Shown: piece by piece, positions 40,614-51,490 of the stretch
Layout: each line of letters starts with the position of its first letter
How positions within the stretch are numbered: position 1 is the first letter of the stretch
NCBI GenBank assembly: GCA_958299035.1
Contig: CATQJL010000316.1
Coordinates: forward strand, 10,076,347 to 10,140,346
DNA: 64,000 nt
From: Cylicocyclus nassatus
Taxonomy: Eukaryota > Nematoda > Chromadorea > Rhabditida > Strongylidae
Reading direction: 5' to 3'
Program-made: the position numbers and the translations under genes
The notes under the pieces: model-generated
The model's input: the letters and a program-made list of their open reading frames with translations, nothing else
What the model was told of the DNA's origin: nothing
Databases searched by the model: none

Positions 40614-41358
40614 ATATCGTGGAAAGACCTTCAAAGCTAAAATGGAGCTCCCTTTCAGTAGCAGACATGCTTCCAACAGTTACTGACAATGAAGGAAGGA
40701 AAAACCAATCTTGGAAAGCTTACCATCATACAACCTAAGCTGCATACCATTCCATACAGCATAAAAGACATCAGGCTTATTGTTGCCCTCCTAGCTCACT
40801 TTTAGGTATGGGCCATGTGATGTAAATAACTACATGTTTTGGTCCAGAATTAAGCCGAACAGGCTCTAGATCAAATTTGCCCTTTCCATGCACGATTTTC
40901 AGCAGAATAACGGCCTTCGTAGCTTATAACTTATCCACAAAAGTGTCCAGCAGAAAAGAAAGACAGATTTGGAGTCAGCGTTTCATGCTGCATCTAATGA
41001 AGCATCTAGCGAATAGGCACGGGTAAGCACAATATCTAAAAATCGACTTTTTGCCCGGACACTGCCTTTAACGCTGCGCTGGGGCGGATAAGGTGCGCAG
41101 AAGTTAGTGCACAAAAATTTCACTGTTTATATCGTGTGCCACCTAGTTTCAAATTCTACAAGATATCGATGCAAGCAAGCAGCATATGCTTAGCGGAGGA
41201 AGAAACGCAGCGGTCATTGAGAGGCTTATCGAACATTTCTGGGAGCATAACAGGACGAGCAATCGCTTTTTGCAAAGTTCGTGCACAAAAGTGAAGGGAA
41301 CTGCAAATGGGTTTTTTGCTTTTACTTCACTTTTGCCTGGCTTTGTCTTAGCCTTCTA
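40614..41358. other. Intergenic, nothing recognised
   Basis: Only short frames. A CACTGCCTTTAACGCTGCG segment at 41062 resembles the TTAAAGGCAGCG terminus family. Confidence 0.35.
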
Positions 41359-42298
41359 TAGGGTGCGCCAAAAATATTTGCGTCAACTTTGCATGAGTGC
41401 TGCAAAGAAACTACTCGTAGTTTTGATTTCGGAATTTATATGGTAGAATGCTGCAATCATCCTCTACAAAACAACGCTTTATGAGCCCAGGACAATTGAC
41501 ATACCCTTGTGCAAATAATGAAATTGTCGTACTTATACTTCTAGAAAGCGCAAAAACCTAATTTTTTGGTAGTCATAATTCATTCCGTAAGAGATTCTTG
41601 AGACATTTTCAAGGGATTTTATGTCCACAGTGTAGAGGAGGCTTTGCGCTATCGAATCGTGGTACTGCGTTCACCAACAATTATTCTTCCCAAAATGGCA
41701 ACAAAAAGTATGCAAGTGCCACCCGCGTGTCAGTGGCCGTTTTGTTTTCAAATCACATTTGTAAGCTACAGAAACGTGCCTGTCACCGGATTCAATGCTA
41801 TAGTGCTTTCACAAAGCTTCTAGATAAATATTCATTTCTTTTCCACTGATGAAATTGAACTTCAACCTCATTTGGAGTCAATTTCTGCTTTTTTTCCGCT
41901 CATTCGCACCCCTAAAATGTGCAGTTTTTGAGCATGTAGCAAACACGTGACTTTGTTTAAACGTCGATAATTTTCTTGTCAGACCATCCTAGATTTTGCG
42001 CTTATAGTATGTTGCAGCCGAAATCTTGCTCTTTCATGTGATGTGTTCCTTGCATCACAGGAGCATTTTCCTATGAAGAAGCAGAAGATTCTCTGAAAAA
42101 TTACCTGCGTGCTGCGCGCAACTTAATCAGTAAGATATTTTCTGATTTTTCTCAAGCCACACTTATAAACTCCAACTCATGCTATAGCCTTTTAATGATA
42201 AAACTTTACTGAAACAAAATAGCTTTTTGCCTATCGCTGATCTCGTCTTGCACGAGTTTTGCGCAGAATACACGCGCAAATAATTCTGGGGCACCCTG
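41359..42298. mobile_element. Mariner-type MITE, 940 bp
   Basis: Ends YAGGGTGCSCCARAATTATTTGCG are inverted at 41359 and 42298, and TA flanks both sides (41357-41358 and 42299-42300), as for Tc1/mariner insertion. The interior has no transposase frame. Confidence 0.75.
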
Positions 42299-42921
42299 TA
42301 CAATGAACTGAACGTCAATCTATTGTATTTATTGCTCCTTCGTCCCGTGAAGGCCGTGTGTTGTTGAGTGGATATTTAACAAGTAGTTCAAATTGACTAA
42401 ACTCTAATTTCGGTCAGTAATTAATTTCCTGAGAAAGGATATAACACAAGTCTGTCAACCGTTTCTTCTTTTAGTCGTTTGAATTTGTGACAAAAAATGT
42501 TCGCCGAAAAGCATTCAAAAGTATACCAAGAGGAATACTCTAAAGGGTGATTATCACACTTATACGAAGCCACAGCATCGCTGTTGAAAAAGAGATTCTG
42601 TTGAGCATTTCGGATTGGGAAAGTGCCTTAAACAATGCTCTTCCTTGAGATTCGGTATATTAACTGCATCTACATCGAGGATTGAAGTTTGCATCTCAGT
42701 GGCAAAGTTAGCCCTTACTTTGTTGAAGTTTGCGAAAAATCGGCAAGCAGGCGCTCATACAGTCGGTGCCGTAGCTTTGGAGGACACTCGAAATCTGGCA
42801 GAGCCGCGGAGGACCCAATTGACCATTGAGAGCGGGGCGTGGGGCGGTCCCTTCTTGTAGGTCACGGTGACGTCACAAGCAGGCAAATGGGACCCCTCTC
42901 CGGGACGCGCAAATCTCTGCT
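42299..42921. other. Intergenic, nothing recognised
   Basis: Spacer between the MITE and the minisatellite; no supported features. Confidence 0.35.
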
Positions 42922-43065
42922 TCGGAGGTACACCAGATTTGGGAGAGCCCCGGAGCAGAGATTCGCGCTCCGGAGGTACGCCAGATTTGGGATACCTCCG
43001 GAGCACAAAATGGCAGGTCTGCGGAGCACAAATGGGAGGGCCCGGAGCACAATAGGTACGCAGCC
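42922..43065. repeat. CTCCGGAG minisatellite, locus 1
   Basis: Irregular units built on CTCCGGAG, GGTACRCCAGATTTGGGA and CACAAAATGGGAGG. The same units form a cleaner array at 45411-45530. Confidence 0.85.
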
Positions 43066-43129
43066 AATTTGCTGTGATATGCAGCTTAGCATTTTGGAAA
43101 ATAAGCTGCCTTCGCCCTCGACTTAACCT

Positions 43130-44575
<1,446 letters not shown>

Positions 44576-44758
44576 TTAGTCACAATCCTCAGTTATGGCG
44601 CAAAAACAACATCCACTACTCGTCGCAGTATTAGAATAGCTGGTCTCGAAGGTGCTGTTGGCCTTGGAGATACTATAGGATATGCCGTTTCTGGCACAGT
44701 CCGAGAGCAAGCATCTATTCTGAACTTCTCCTCTTAGCTTGTTTTTTATTTCTGGCAT
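44576..44758 (-). CDS. Cys-rich hypothetical exon (60 aa)
   Basis: The ATG at 44758 opens 60 codons to a TAA. The sequence has a non-random, secreted-domain look: CLLSDC, a Ser/Thr/Asn-rich middle with two N-x-S/T-type sites, and a dense CCFCAITEDCD end. An internal GAAGTTCAG could be an acceptor, so this may be the last exon of a longer gene whose signal peptide I did not find. No named family fits. Chance is possible at this length. Confidence 0.3.
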   Translation of the reverse strand: MPEIKNKLRGEVQNRCLLSDCARNGISYSISKANSTFETSYSNTATSSGCCFCAITEDCD

Positions 44759-45410
44759 TGATACGGATTAACATTCATGGTATAGTGAACCTCTTAAGTA
44801 GTTCACGTGATCCTTTTATGACACGTAAAAAGCTAAAACGCATCGATCACAGCATCACTTCAAAGGTTCCTGTTTTCAATCCTGTAAAAAAGCGGAGACG
44901 CCGGGTCAGATAGGGGAGAGTGAAGGAGGAAAGGGCAGGTAGCCGGTTTTCGGTACTCGCTGATTTTTCATATAATCGTTTTCGTAGGAAAATGTACAAG
45001 CAGAGCGACAGTACGTATGGCGCGATTACTATACGCTCAACTGCATCTATTCAATACTTGCAGCCGTCGTGGAGTAATCATGATGATACCTATGGACAGA
45101 AGCGAACTCAAGCTCAACGCGATGTACAACAAAAGTTTTGTTTTGCGATTTGCAGTAGATTGTTTGCCTTGATTCAAAATAAATGTCTTGTCTCTTCATT
45201 CTTCTATCTTCTATCTACAAACGCTAGGGGTGAGAGGGAGAGGGTAAAGAACGGGGTTGAGGGTCGCGCTGAACTCCTACCCGGGGGGGGGGGGTCGTAT
45301 TCGGCGGTCGTATGCCATGCTCGACACTGGTCTAGAGCTAATTTGGGTGGGGTTTACAGACATAATTAGGGTTTGGAGCTTAATTAGGGCTAGTTACAGT
45401 ATGCCGCGGC
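44759..45410. other. Possible plus-strand exon near 44990-45171, otherwise spacer
   Basis: After GTTTTCGTAG (ends 44989) two overlapping frames stay open. One ends in TGA at 45171, six bases before AATAAA, which would suit a last exon. I could not find a partner exon, so it is left unassigned. Confidence 0.25.
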
Positions 45411-45530
45411 AGACTTCCGGAGCACAAAATGGGAGGACTCCGGAGTCCAAAATGGAAGGGCTCCGGAGCACAAAATGGGAGGTCTCCGGAGCACAAAATG
45501 GGAGGGCTCCGGAGCACGAGTGGCAATCCC
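45411..45530 (+). repeat. CTCCGGAG minisatellite, locus 2
   Basis: Five near-identical units of about 25-27 bp with GGAGCACAAAATGGGAGG and CTCCGGAG. Confidence 0.9.
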
Positions 45531-46997
45531 CCGCTGGGGAAACCCCGCGGCTCGGCCATTTCTGCTCCGGAGGTATGCCTCGACTGTCTGAGCGGTGATC
45601 GACCCATGTTGCGATGAAAATTGCTGCAGAAGCAGAGCGTTTTGGGATTCCATAGGAAAATAAGCTAGCTTCTGTCCTGATAAGAGTAAGGATCGCAAAT
45701 GATCAGCAATGCGTTTTTCTCTGCTCGCTTCCGCCTACACCTGACGATTGTTTGAGGGCTATCCATTGAGACGCATGCATATGAAAAAGGTATTATATAA
45801 TATTAAAAGGAATTGTATTGAAAGACTTTGACTTTGCGTTACAGCAATTTTTGGAAGCGACTGATGGAGTGAGCAATTATGTGCATTACAAATTCTGCAT
45901 CGTTAGAAACGCGACGATATGAATGTAGAGCCACCACTGAATTTGTGTAACGCCAAGAAAAAGAGTTTCCCAAAGCCTCGAACGCCCAAAACTCAATTGG
46001 CAATCTGGAGAGATAATAAGGGTGGACGAAGCGTGTGCATTTCTGACTTTGGAATCTCAGTTCCCTCCAATCGCCGCGGCAAGAAAATCTAAAAGCTTTG
46101 ACAGAACCGTTATGGATGGCCCATCATACCCAAAAAACGAAAATAAACTGAGCCATGTCTATAAAAATGCTATTATATGGTCTCAAGATGAGCTGCTCTA
46201 AACTTGACACTGTCTGCACCATTTACGAAGCTGAAGCTTTGGAAAAGCCTTTTGTGCCACTTCCACACGTTCAAGCACAGTACCAGAACCAAGGCGAGTA
46301 TGCCTATGAAGCAAAAAATTTGTAGATCAGTTTCCTCGCAAACCGTTTGACCACGCACCTGCGCCGACTCGTGTGCCTGCAGAAGAATCATTTTGTGACT
46401 TTCTTCTTTACAGAGTACCACAAATTATGGCTCGTAGTGAAAAGTCTGTCATTTCAAGTCGGTCGCCTGAGGCGGGCCTAAGTTGACCTTAGGCACCACA
46501 GATCAGCACTAGTGTCCCACTGATCTAGATGCTGATCGCTTGAAACGAGCGCGTTTTTAACAAGAGAACATTATTGACATTTGCAGTTTTTGTTTTCATA
46601 GTCAGTCCAATGGACTGGCGCTATACATGCATCTCCACCTTTGCTATCGGGCACAAAAAATCAGTGATGAACGCTATGAGACATTTTGCCGAGCACACGG
46701 GGAGATAAAACAAGGGAATTACAATAGTTTAACGTGCATTGTCATGAAAACTGCAAAGTCTGCGAATGTGTAAAAGAGACTACTTGGCTACAGGCTGTGC
46801 TCGGCTCTGCCAGTACACTATGATAGAAATCACCAAGCCCTAATCTGTACAACATTTCCCTTTCTCGCAATGCAAGAAATCGATAAAGTCGGTGAAGGTA
46901 GTGTATAATTAATAGTAAAAGTTTCATACATAATCAGCAACCCCCCGTAGCTCAAACTTTGCAAAAATGTACAAAAATTGATAAATTGAAAAAGTCG
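45531..46997. other. Intergenic, no gene recognised
   Basis: AT-rich spacer. A piece of the 19-kb tandem unit (GTAGCTCAAACTTTGC) appears inverted near 46947. Confidence 0.35.
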
Positions 46998-47517
46998 TTA
47001 AAGGCAGCGTACACTCAAAATTTTGCCTTCGATATTTTTGTCATTCTGGGGCCTTTCCGTGCCCCTGGTTACAGTTATGACATTAAAATTCTCCAAAAGT
47101 CTCAAAAAACCCCGATTTTCAGGGATTCTCTCTTCAGGGGCGGACGAGTTTCGAACTGCTCGCCCCGTCATGCCAGCAGCTGCAACAGCATGACAGCCTG
47201 CAGTTGCAACTGCAACTGCTGCATATGCTGTCGTGGTTCGTCGCACGAAGGATGTGCACCGCAAAAAGCAACTACACTATTGCAACTGCAGTTGCAGATG
47301 CAACAGCAGTTGCAACAGCAACTGCAACTGCGACTGCAACTTACGCTGTCGTGGATTCATCCGAAGGAGGCGGAGTGAAAGAAAAATCAGGCGGGTTTTA
47401 TCCGCTTAGAAGCAACATTGGGAGACCGGACCAACGCAACTGGTCTTCTTCTGAGCCCTGTATATACACGGTATAGAGAACTGGGTAACTCAACTTTTGG
47501 GTGTACGCTACCTTTAA
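46998..47517. repeat. TIR element with TTAAAGGCAGCG ends, copy 2
   Basis: TTAAAGGCAGCGTACACTC at the left is mirrored at the right as GTGTACGCTACCTTTAA. The interior holds a CTGCAA/TTGCAG array (47170-47345) that is itself palindromic. 520 bp, no transposase. Confidence 0.85.
47170..47345. repeat. CTGCAA/TTGCAG hexamer array
   Basis: Dense CTGCAACTGCAA and CAGTTGCA units in both orientations, forming a foldback within the TIR element. It opens Gln/Leu- or Cys-rich frames that are repeat artefacts. Confidence 0.85.
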
Positions 47518-49188
47518 CGATCGATAAAAAAAAGTAGCCTAATCCCCGAAGTGTATGTGTGCAAAGTTTGGTTCGGATAGGTGCACAAACGAATATTCTA
47601 TTCGGAACAACATACGTACACACATAAATACTAACACACATACAGACAGACAGAGACAACATTCACCTTCATATTTAAAACCTGAGCACAGTTCCCCATA
47701 AACGAAGTAACGTCTGCAAGAATTAGTGATAAAACTATTACTTTTTTACTTGTGGCTGTGATCAGCTGCTCATCGACTTCCTCGGACCTCAGATCCTTCT
47801 CTCCCCCCCCCCCCTCCCCCGCCGAAAGTGAGTAGTTTCACTATCGTCCGTAGACTATGTCACATTACGGGTACCGTAAGTCACTCAAGGGCAACTTACT
47901 GGACACGTAAAAGAATTTTCTCTAAACTTCCACTTTTACACACTGTTTACGGCCGTTGACCTTCCGATCCACCCTTGACTTACAGCAAATTCGAGGAGTA
48001 GAGGCAAGATGGTGTTTTCGCACGGCGTCTTCAGCGCTACCCTGATAACTTGTCCGCACACGTCACGACTTGGCGGATCTTCCCTTCGCTTTGCTTGAGC
48101 AAAGCCCTCGCAATGTGTGTGCGCGGCGGTGGTCCTGTGTGGAAAGATTATGGTCGTGACTCGTTTTATATCCGCGCGCAGAAGCAGATAGGCAGTCCAT
48201 CCTCTGTCATCCTCACAGGGTCAGAGCAACGATGCTTACCTTGCAAAACAGAAATTCAACATGCTCAAAATAAGGCTTCGTACAAAAAGCATTTCTAAAT
48301 GTTATAATGTATTCTTCAAGAGCCTGTCTAAGTGGCGTAGCAATGGCTTTTACTGTGGGCTTTAGAGATTATAACAAGGCGTTATGAGCTGACGTAAGAC
48401 ATAGAAGAAATAGTTTACGATTAGAGGAGAGTTGTTCCTTATAAATGCAAGCTGGAAGGTGTGGCTTTGTTTTGCTCCCATTCTCTAGACAGAATAGACC
48501 GAGCTTTGGCAGAAACTCCGCAAATAATTCTCTCAACTTTCTCAACTATGGCGTCTCGCTCTCTTTTTGTTTGTTTAAAGAGTCAAATCATCCATGATAC
48601 TACCCAGTACTTTGCTTGGGTAAAGCCACTATCATGTTCTAGCATGAACCACACACGGCACTAGATTGAAGTTGTGCCCCAGTCAAAATGCCCTGTATAT
48701 TTTATGGCCCTTGCCGTAATTGTTTTATAAACTCTTTATGTATAGCATATAAAGGACGTTTTTTCACTTATTTTGACTTCTTTAGTCTACATTTTTAGCG
48801 CAAAGTTCGTTGAAGATTTTGCAAAAACTGCGTTATTTCAAAATGAGAAATCATTCTTGTTTTGGATGCACTCTGTCGCACATCTTCTCATAAACATTGT
48901 GAATACTTTCTAAACTCTTTGCCTCTTCTTCGCGGCCTCGGAGAAGGATGTCAGAAAAATTTAGGTTTGAGGCTCATTTTCTTATTTATTAAAATACGTT
49001 CTTTCGGAATGGATTGAATTCCACGAAAATTAAAAAAATTTTTAGCGGTATACGAGATTCTCTGAGAGAAATGCTCTTTTCTTTACTAGCATCTCGAAAA
49101 AAAAAACTTTGTTGGGGCCTCCGGATTTGGTGAGCACAATCAAGCAAACGCACCAAAATTTGAAGTATTTGATGCCAGACAACCTCCA
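47518..49188. other. Repeat fragments and spacer, no gene recognised
   Basis: Holds an inverted copy of the 18.7-18.9 kb repeat (about 47530-47665) and dispersed repeat copy 1 (48019-48165). Nothing else is supported. Confidence 0.4.
48019..48165 (+). repeat. Dispersed repeat, direct copy 1
   Basis: TTTTCGCACGG, a central GCTTAGGCAAA/GCTTGAGCAAA block and a GGTGTGTGGAAAG-like end recur at 55792-55940 at about 70-75% identity by eye. Confidence 0.6.
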
Positions 49189-49777
49189 CTCAGATAATCG
49201 CCGGGGGCAAGCGGTCCGCAAACTCGCGCTTTTCTGCAGGCGGTCAGCAGAATTTTGAGGCGTAGCCAAACATTCAGCGGGCGGCACTTCCTTTACGGTC
49301 GCATATTCTGCCAGCGGGCAGCAATACAGCATTTTTTGCAAGCGCTCGGCAAGTAAATTCTTTCAGCGAGCGCTGGCCGAACTTTCAGCAAGCGCTCGGA
49401 CTCTTTTTAGGCATTTTCGGGCGTACGTCGAGCGCAGACAAGACTCTGTGTGACAGAGGTGTGACCGTTGGTTTAATTACTCAAGTTTGAGGTACTTTCT
49501 CTCAGCGGAAAGTACCTGGGGGCTGCGCGGTCCTCCACAAAGGACCGTGCGGCCCTCGAAATTTTTGCATATTCTCGCGGAAAGTCCGCGAGAATGCGGC
49601 CACTGCGCCGCAGCTAATCCATAAAGAAACCGCGATTGTTCTTCAAGCATTCGTCTTTAATTTCGCCAACTTTCTTCCAAATTTCTGCAAGCGGGCCGCA
49701 GAAAATCAACGAACTATTTTTCCGGTGCGCGCTTGCTCAAAATTCGCATGGCCGCCTGCCCCCGGCGGTTATCTGAG
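49189..49777 (+). mobile_element. TIR element carrying an SL RNA gene, copy A
   Basis: A 589-bp unit with terminal inverted repeats CTCAGATAAYCGCCGGGGGC (about 26 bp in all), flanked on both sides by CA, a likely 2-bp target duplication. It is 586/589 identical to 59455-60043. All three differences I count lie upstream of the SL leader, and the flanks are unrelated. No transposase is encoded. The 5' half carries repeated GCGCTCGG motifs; the middle is a complete SL RNA gene. It therefore looks like a non-autonomous DNA element that has captured, or evolved around, an SL RNA gene. Confidence 0.85.
49470..49595 (+). ncRNA. Spliced-leader RNA gene (SL1 variant), copy A
   Basis: Donates a 22-nt leader to pre-mRNA 5' ends by trans-splicing, as an Sm-bound snRNP. 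The leader (49470-49491) starts GGTTTAATTAC and ends CAAGTTTGAG, matching canonical SL1 except T for C at position 12. A GT donor follows at once (49492). Stem I pairs 49491-49499 with 49508-49516 and encloses the splice site. Stem II pairs 49520-49533 with 49542-49555 (two G-U pairs). The Sm site AAATTTTTG (49559-49567) is next, then stem III, an 11-bp perfect stem 49571-49581/49585-49595. This is the canonical SL RNA order. About 126 nt, slightly longer than typical. The promoter element was not identified, and function is not proven. Confidence 0.85.
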
Positions 49778-50172
49778 CAAGCGCCTTGAAGACTGCTAGG
49801 AGTCATATCAAGTCATGATGAAGTCATATCAATCTGTGGGTTATGTCAATTGCATGAAAGATTGAGGAAAAGGCGCTGCTGCGCATATACTAAAAAATTG
49901 ATCATAATGTACCTGTGGTTTATATCTAACATATAGAGAATCGTTAGCTCAATTCAAAAATCTTCCAATGGCGGATCCCGAAACGTACGCTCTTCCAAAC
50001 AGCACCTTTAGATTACTGGTTCACTAGTTCGAAGAAATAAAATTTGATCGTAAGCGTAGAAGTTTTATTTTGATCTGTACACGAACAAATCCGTCCTCGT
50101 CAATTTTTAACTCTACGATTCTCATGAATACATAACGACTGGACACATAGCAGAAGTCCGTAGGTCGTTGCA
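49778..50172. other. Spacer and probable promoter of the secreted-protein gene
   Basis: About 395 bp between the SL element and the start codon at 50173; no motif I can name. Confidence 0.4.
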
Positions 50173-51490
50173 ATGGCACATCTTCTTGCATTACTCATAG
50201 CTACAACTGCTTTCATCTCTCTGGAGGTAAGTATGCTTACCTTCATACAACTAATTCCTTTCCACTTTCGTAGGCCGCACCAGCCAAAGTCAATGTTGTT
50301 GCTACAGTGGTAACCGACTTCAAATATAATGATAGGACCGCAAATGAAGCCACAAAGAACATGATCTTCAAAAAAGTTACGACTAGCTAGGAGTGCAAGC
50401 TACGATATTTCACCATTCATTTAGCTCTCCGAAGCTGCAAATAGGAATGGCCCTTCTATGCTTAAAGTAGTCAAACTGGAATTGAAAAACGTAGACGGAA
50501 ACCTTGCAGCTATTTACACCGTGACTGCCCCCAATTGCGAAGAGGTAAGAATAAATCTAGACATTGAAATGCTCTTTTTACACTTACAAGGAAAGGAAGG
50601 TCGGTCGAAGTGGTCTTTTGAGATAAGACGTACGCTATCTTGTAAAGCTTGGAATGCTGATTTCAAATCTACCTTTGCTATCTGCTGCGAGCTTCTGAGT
50701 GAGGAGTTATAAAGGTTTTTGTGAGTGAAAATTTGTTTGCAAGACTAACATAAATTCAGTCTTTACTTTCTCCTAATCAGGGCTCGGCACAGGTGGCTTA
50801 CAAGCAAGCTGGGTATCGTTTTTGGGACAAAAAGAAAAGGGGATTTCGTTCCTGTGACCGAAGAGACACGGAAAATTGGCGACGGCGACCTTCTTTTTTT
50901 TTCGTCGAGGTTTCGTTTTTTGGGGATTTTGGGGAATTTTTCAGGTTTTTAGAGGAAATTTGGTTGAGGGTCAAAGGGGACTTCGTAAAAATTCCCAAAA
51001 GTCAGGGGGACTTCGTTTTTTCCATTTTCATCTAGCCACCTCGTGCCGAGCCCTGCTCCTAACGTTCAAATGAGGCAGCAGCGAGTTGATATAATTGAAC
51101 CAAAATAATTGGTTGAACCGAGTGACCCGAATATTACTAAGCGTAGAAAAATTGTTACGACTGATTTTACACTAACCTTGCGTTTAACTTTTTACTTACA
51201 GAAACCTTCATAACTCCTCGCCCAAAAGCCCGCAGTAGATAGCAAAGGCAGATTTGGAATTAGCGTTCCAAGCTCTACAAAAAATACATATCATCATAAA
51301 AGGCCACTTCGACCAACCTTCCTTCTTTTGTTAGATGCAACAAAGATATGAAATACTACTTGCTTAACACCGCCATTGTTTTCAGGTCAGTAGAGACGCA
51401 GGTGAATTTATGAAATATTTCAAACCAGTGACATATATCAAGTACAAATGCGGAGGCGAGCATGAGTTGCTGCGCCATGGAAGCTCTTAG
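50173..51490 (+). CDS. Small secreted protein, complete (126 aa)
   Basis: Four exons join in frame: 50173-50226, 50274-50375, 50425-50544 and 51386-51490. All introns are phase 0 GT-AG, with acceptors TTTCGTAG, TCATTTAG and TTTTCAG. The first exon is exactly a signal peptide (MAHLLALLIATTAFISLE). The mature part, about 108 aa, has a regular alternation (VNVVATVVTDFKYN, SMLKVVKLELKNVDG, AAIYTVTAPNC) suggesting a small alpha/beta fold. Two cysteines (TAPNC and KYKCGG) probably form one disulphide. AATAAA occurs at 51519, 29 nt after the stop. I do not recognise the family. The last intron (841 bp) is filled by nested foldback elements. Confidence 0.75.
50583..51334. repeat. Foldback element in the last intron
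   Basis: Arms of about 150 bp (GGAAGGTCGGTCGAAGTGG... and its inverse ending CCTTCCTTCTTTTGTTAG) face each other across a centre holding a second element at 50779-51054. MITE-like and non-coding. Confidence 0.85.
50779..51054. repeat. Nested TIR element, AGGGCTCGGCAC ends
   Basis: AGGGCTCGGCACAGGTGGCT at 50779 is mirrored by AGCCACCTCGTGCCGAGCCCT ending at 51054. About 276 bp inside the larger foldback. A related end (GGGGACTTCGT..CGTGCTGGGCCCT) lies near 60370-60416. Confidence 0.85.

Noticed and set aside
46959..47476. Gln/Leu- and Cys-rich open frames
   Set aside because: Generated by the CTGCAA hexamer array in a TIR element.
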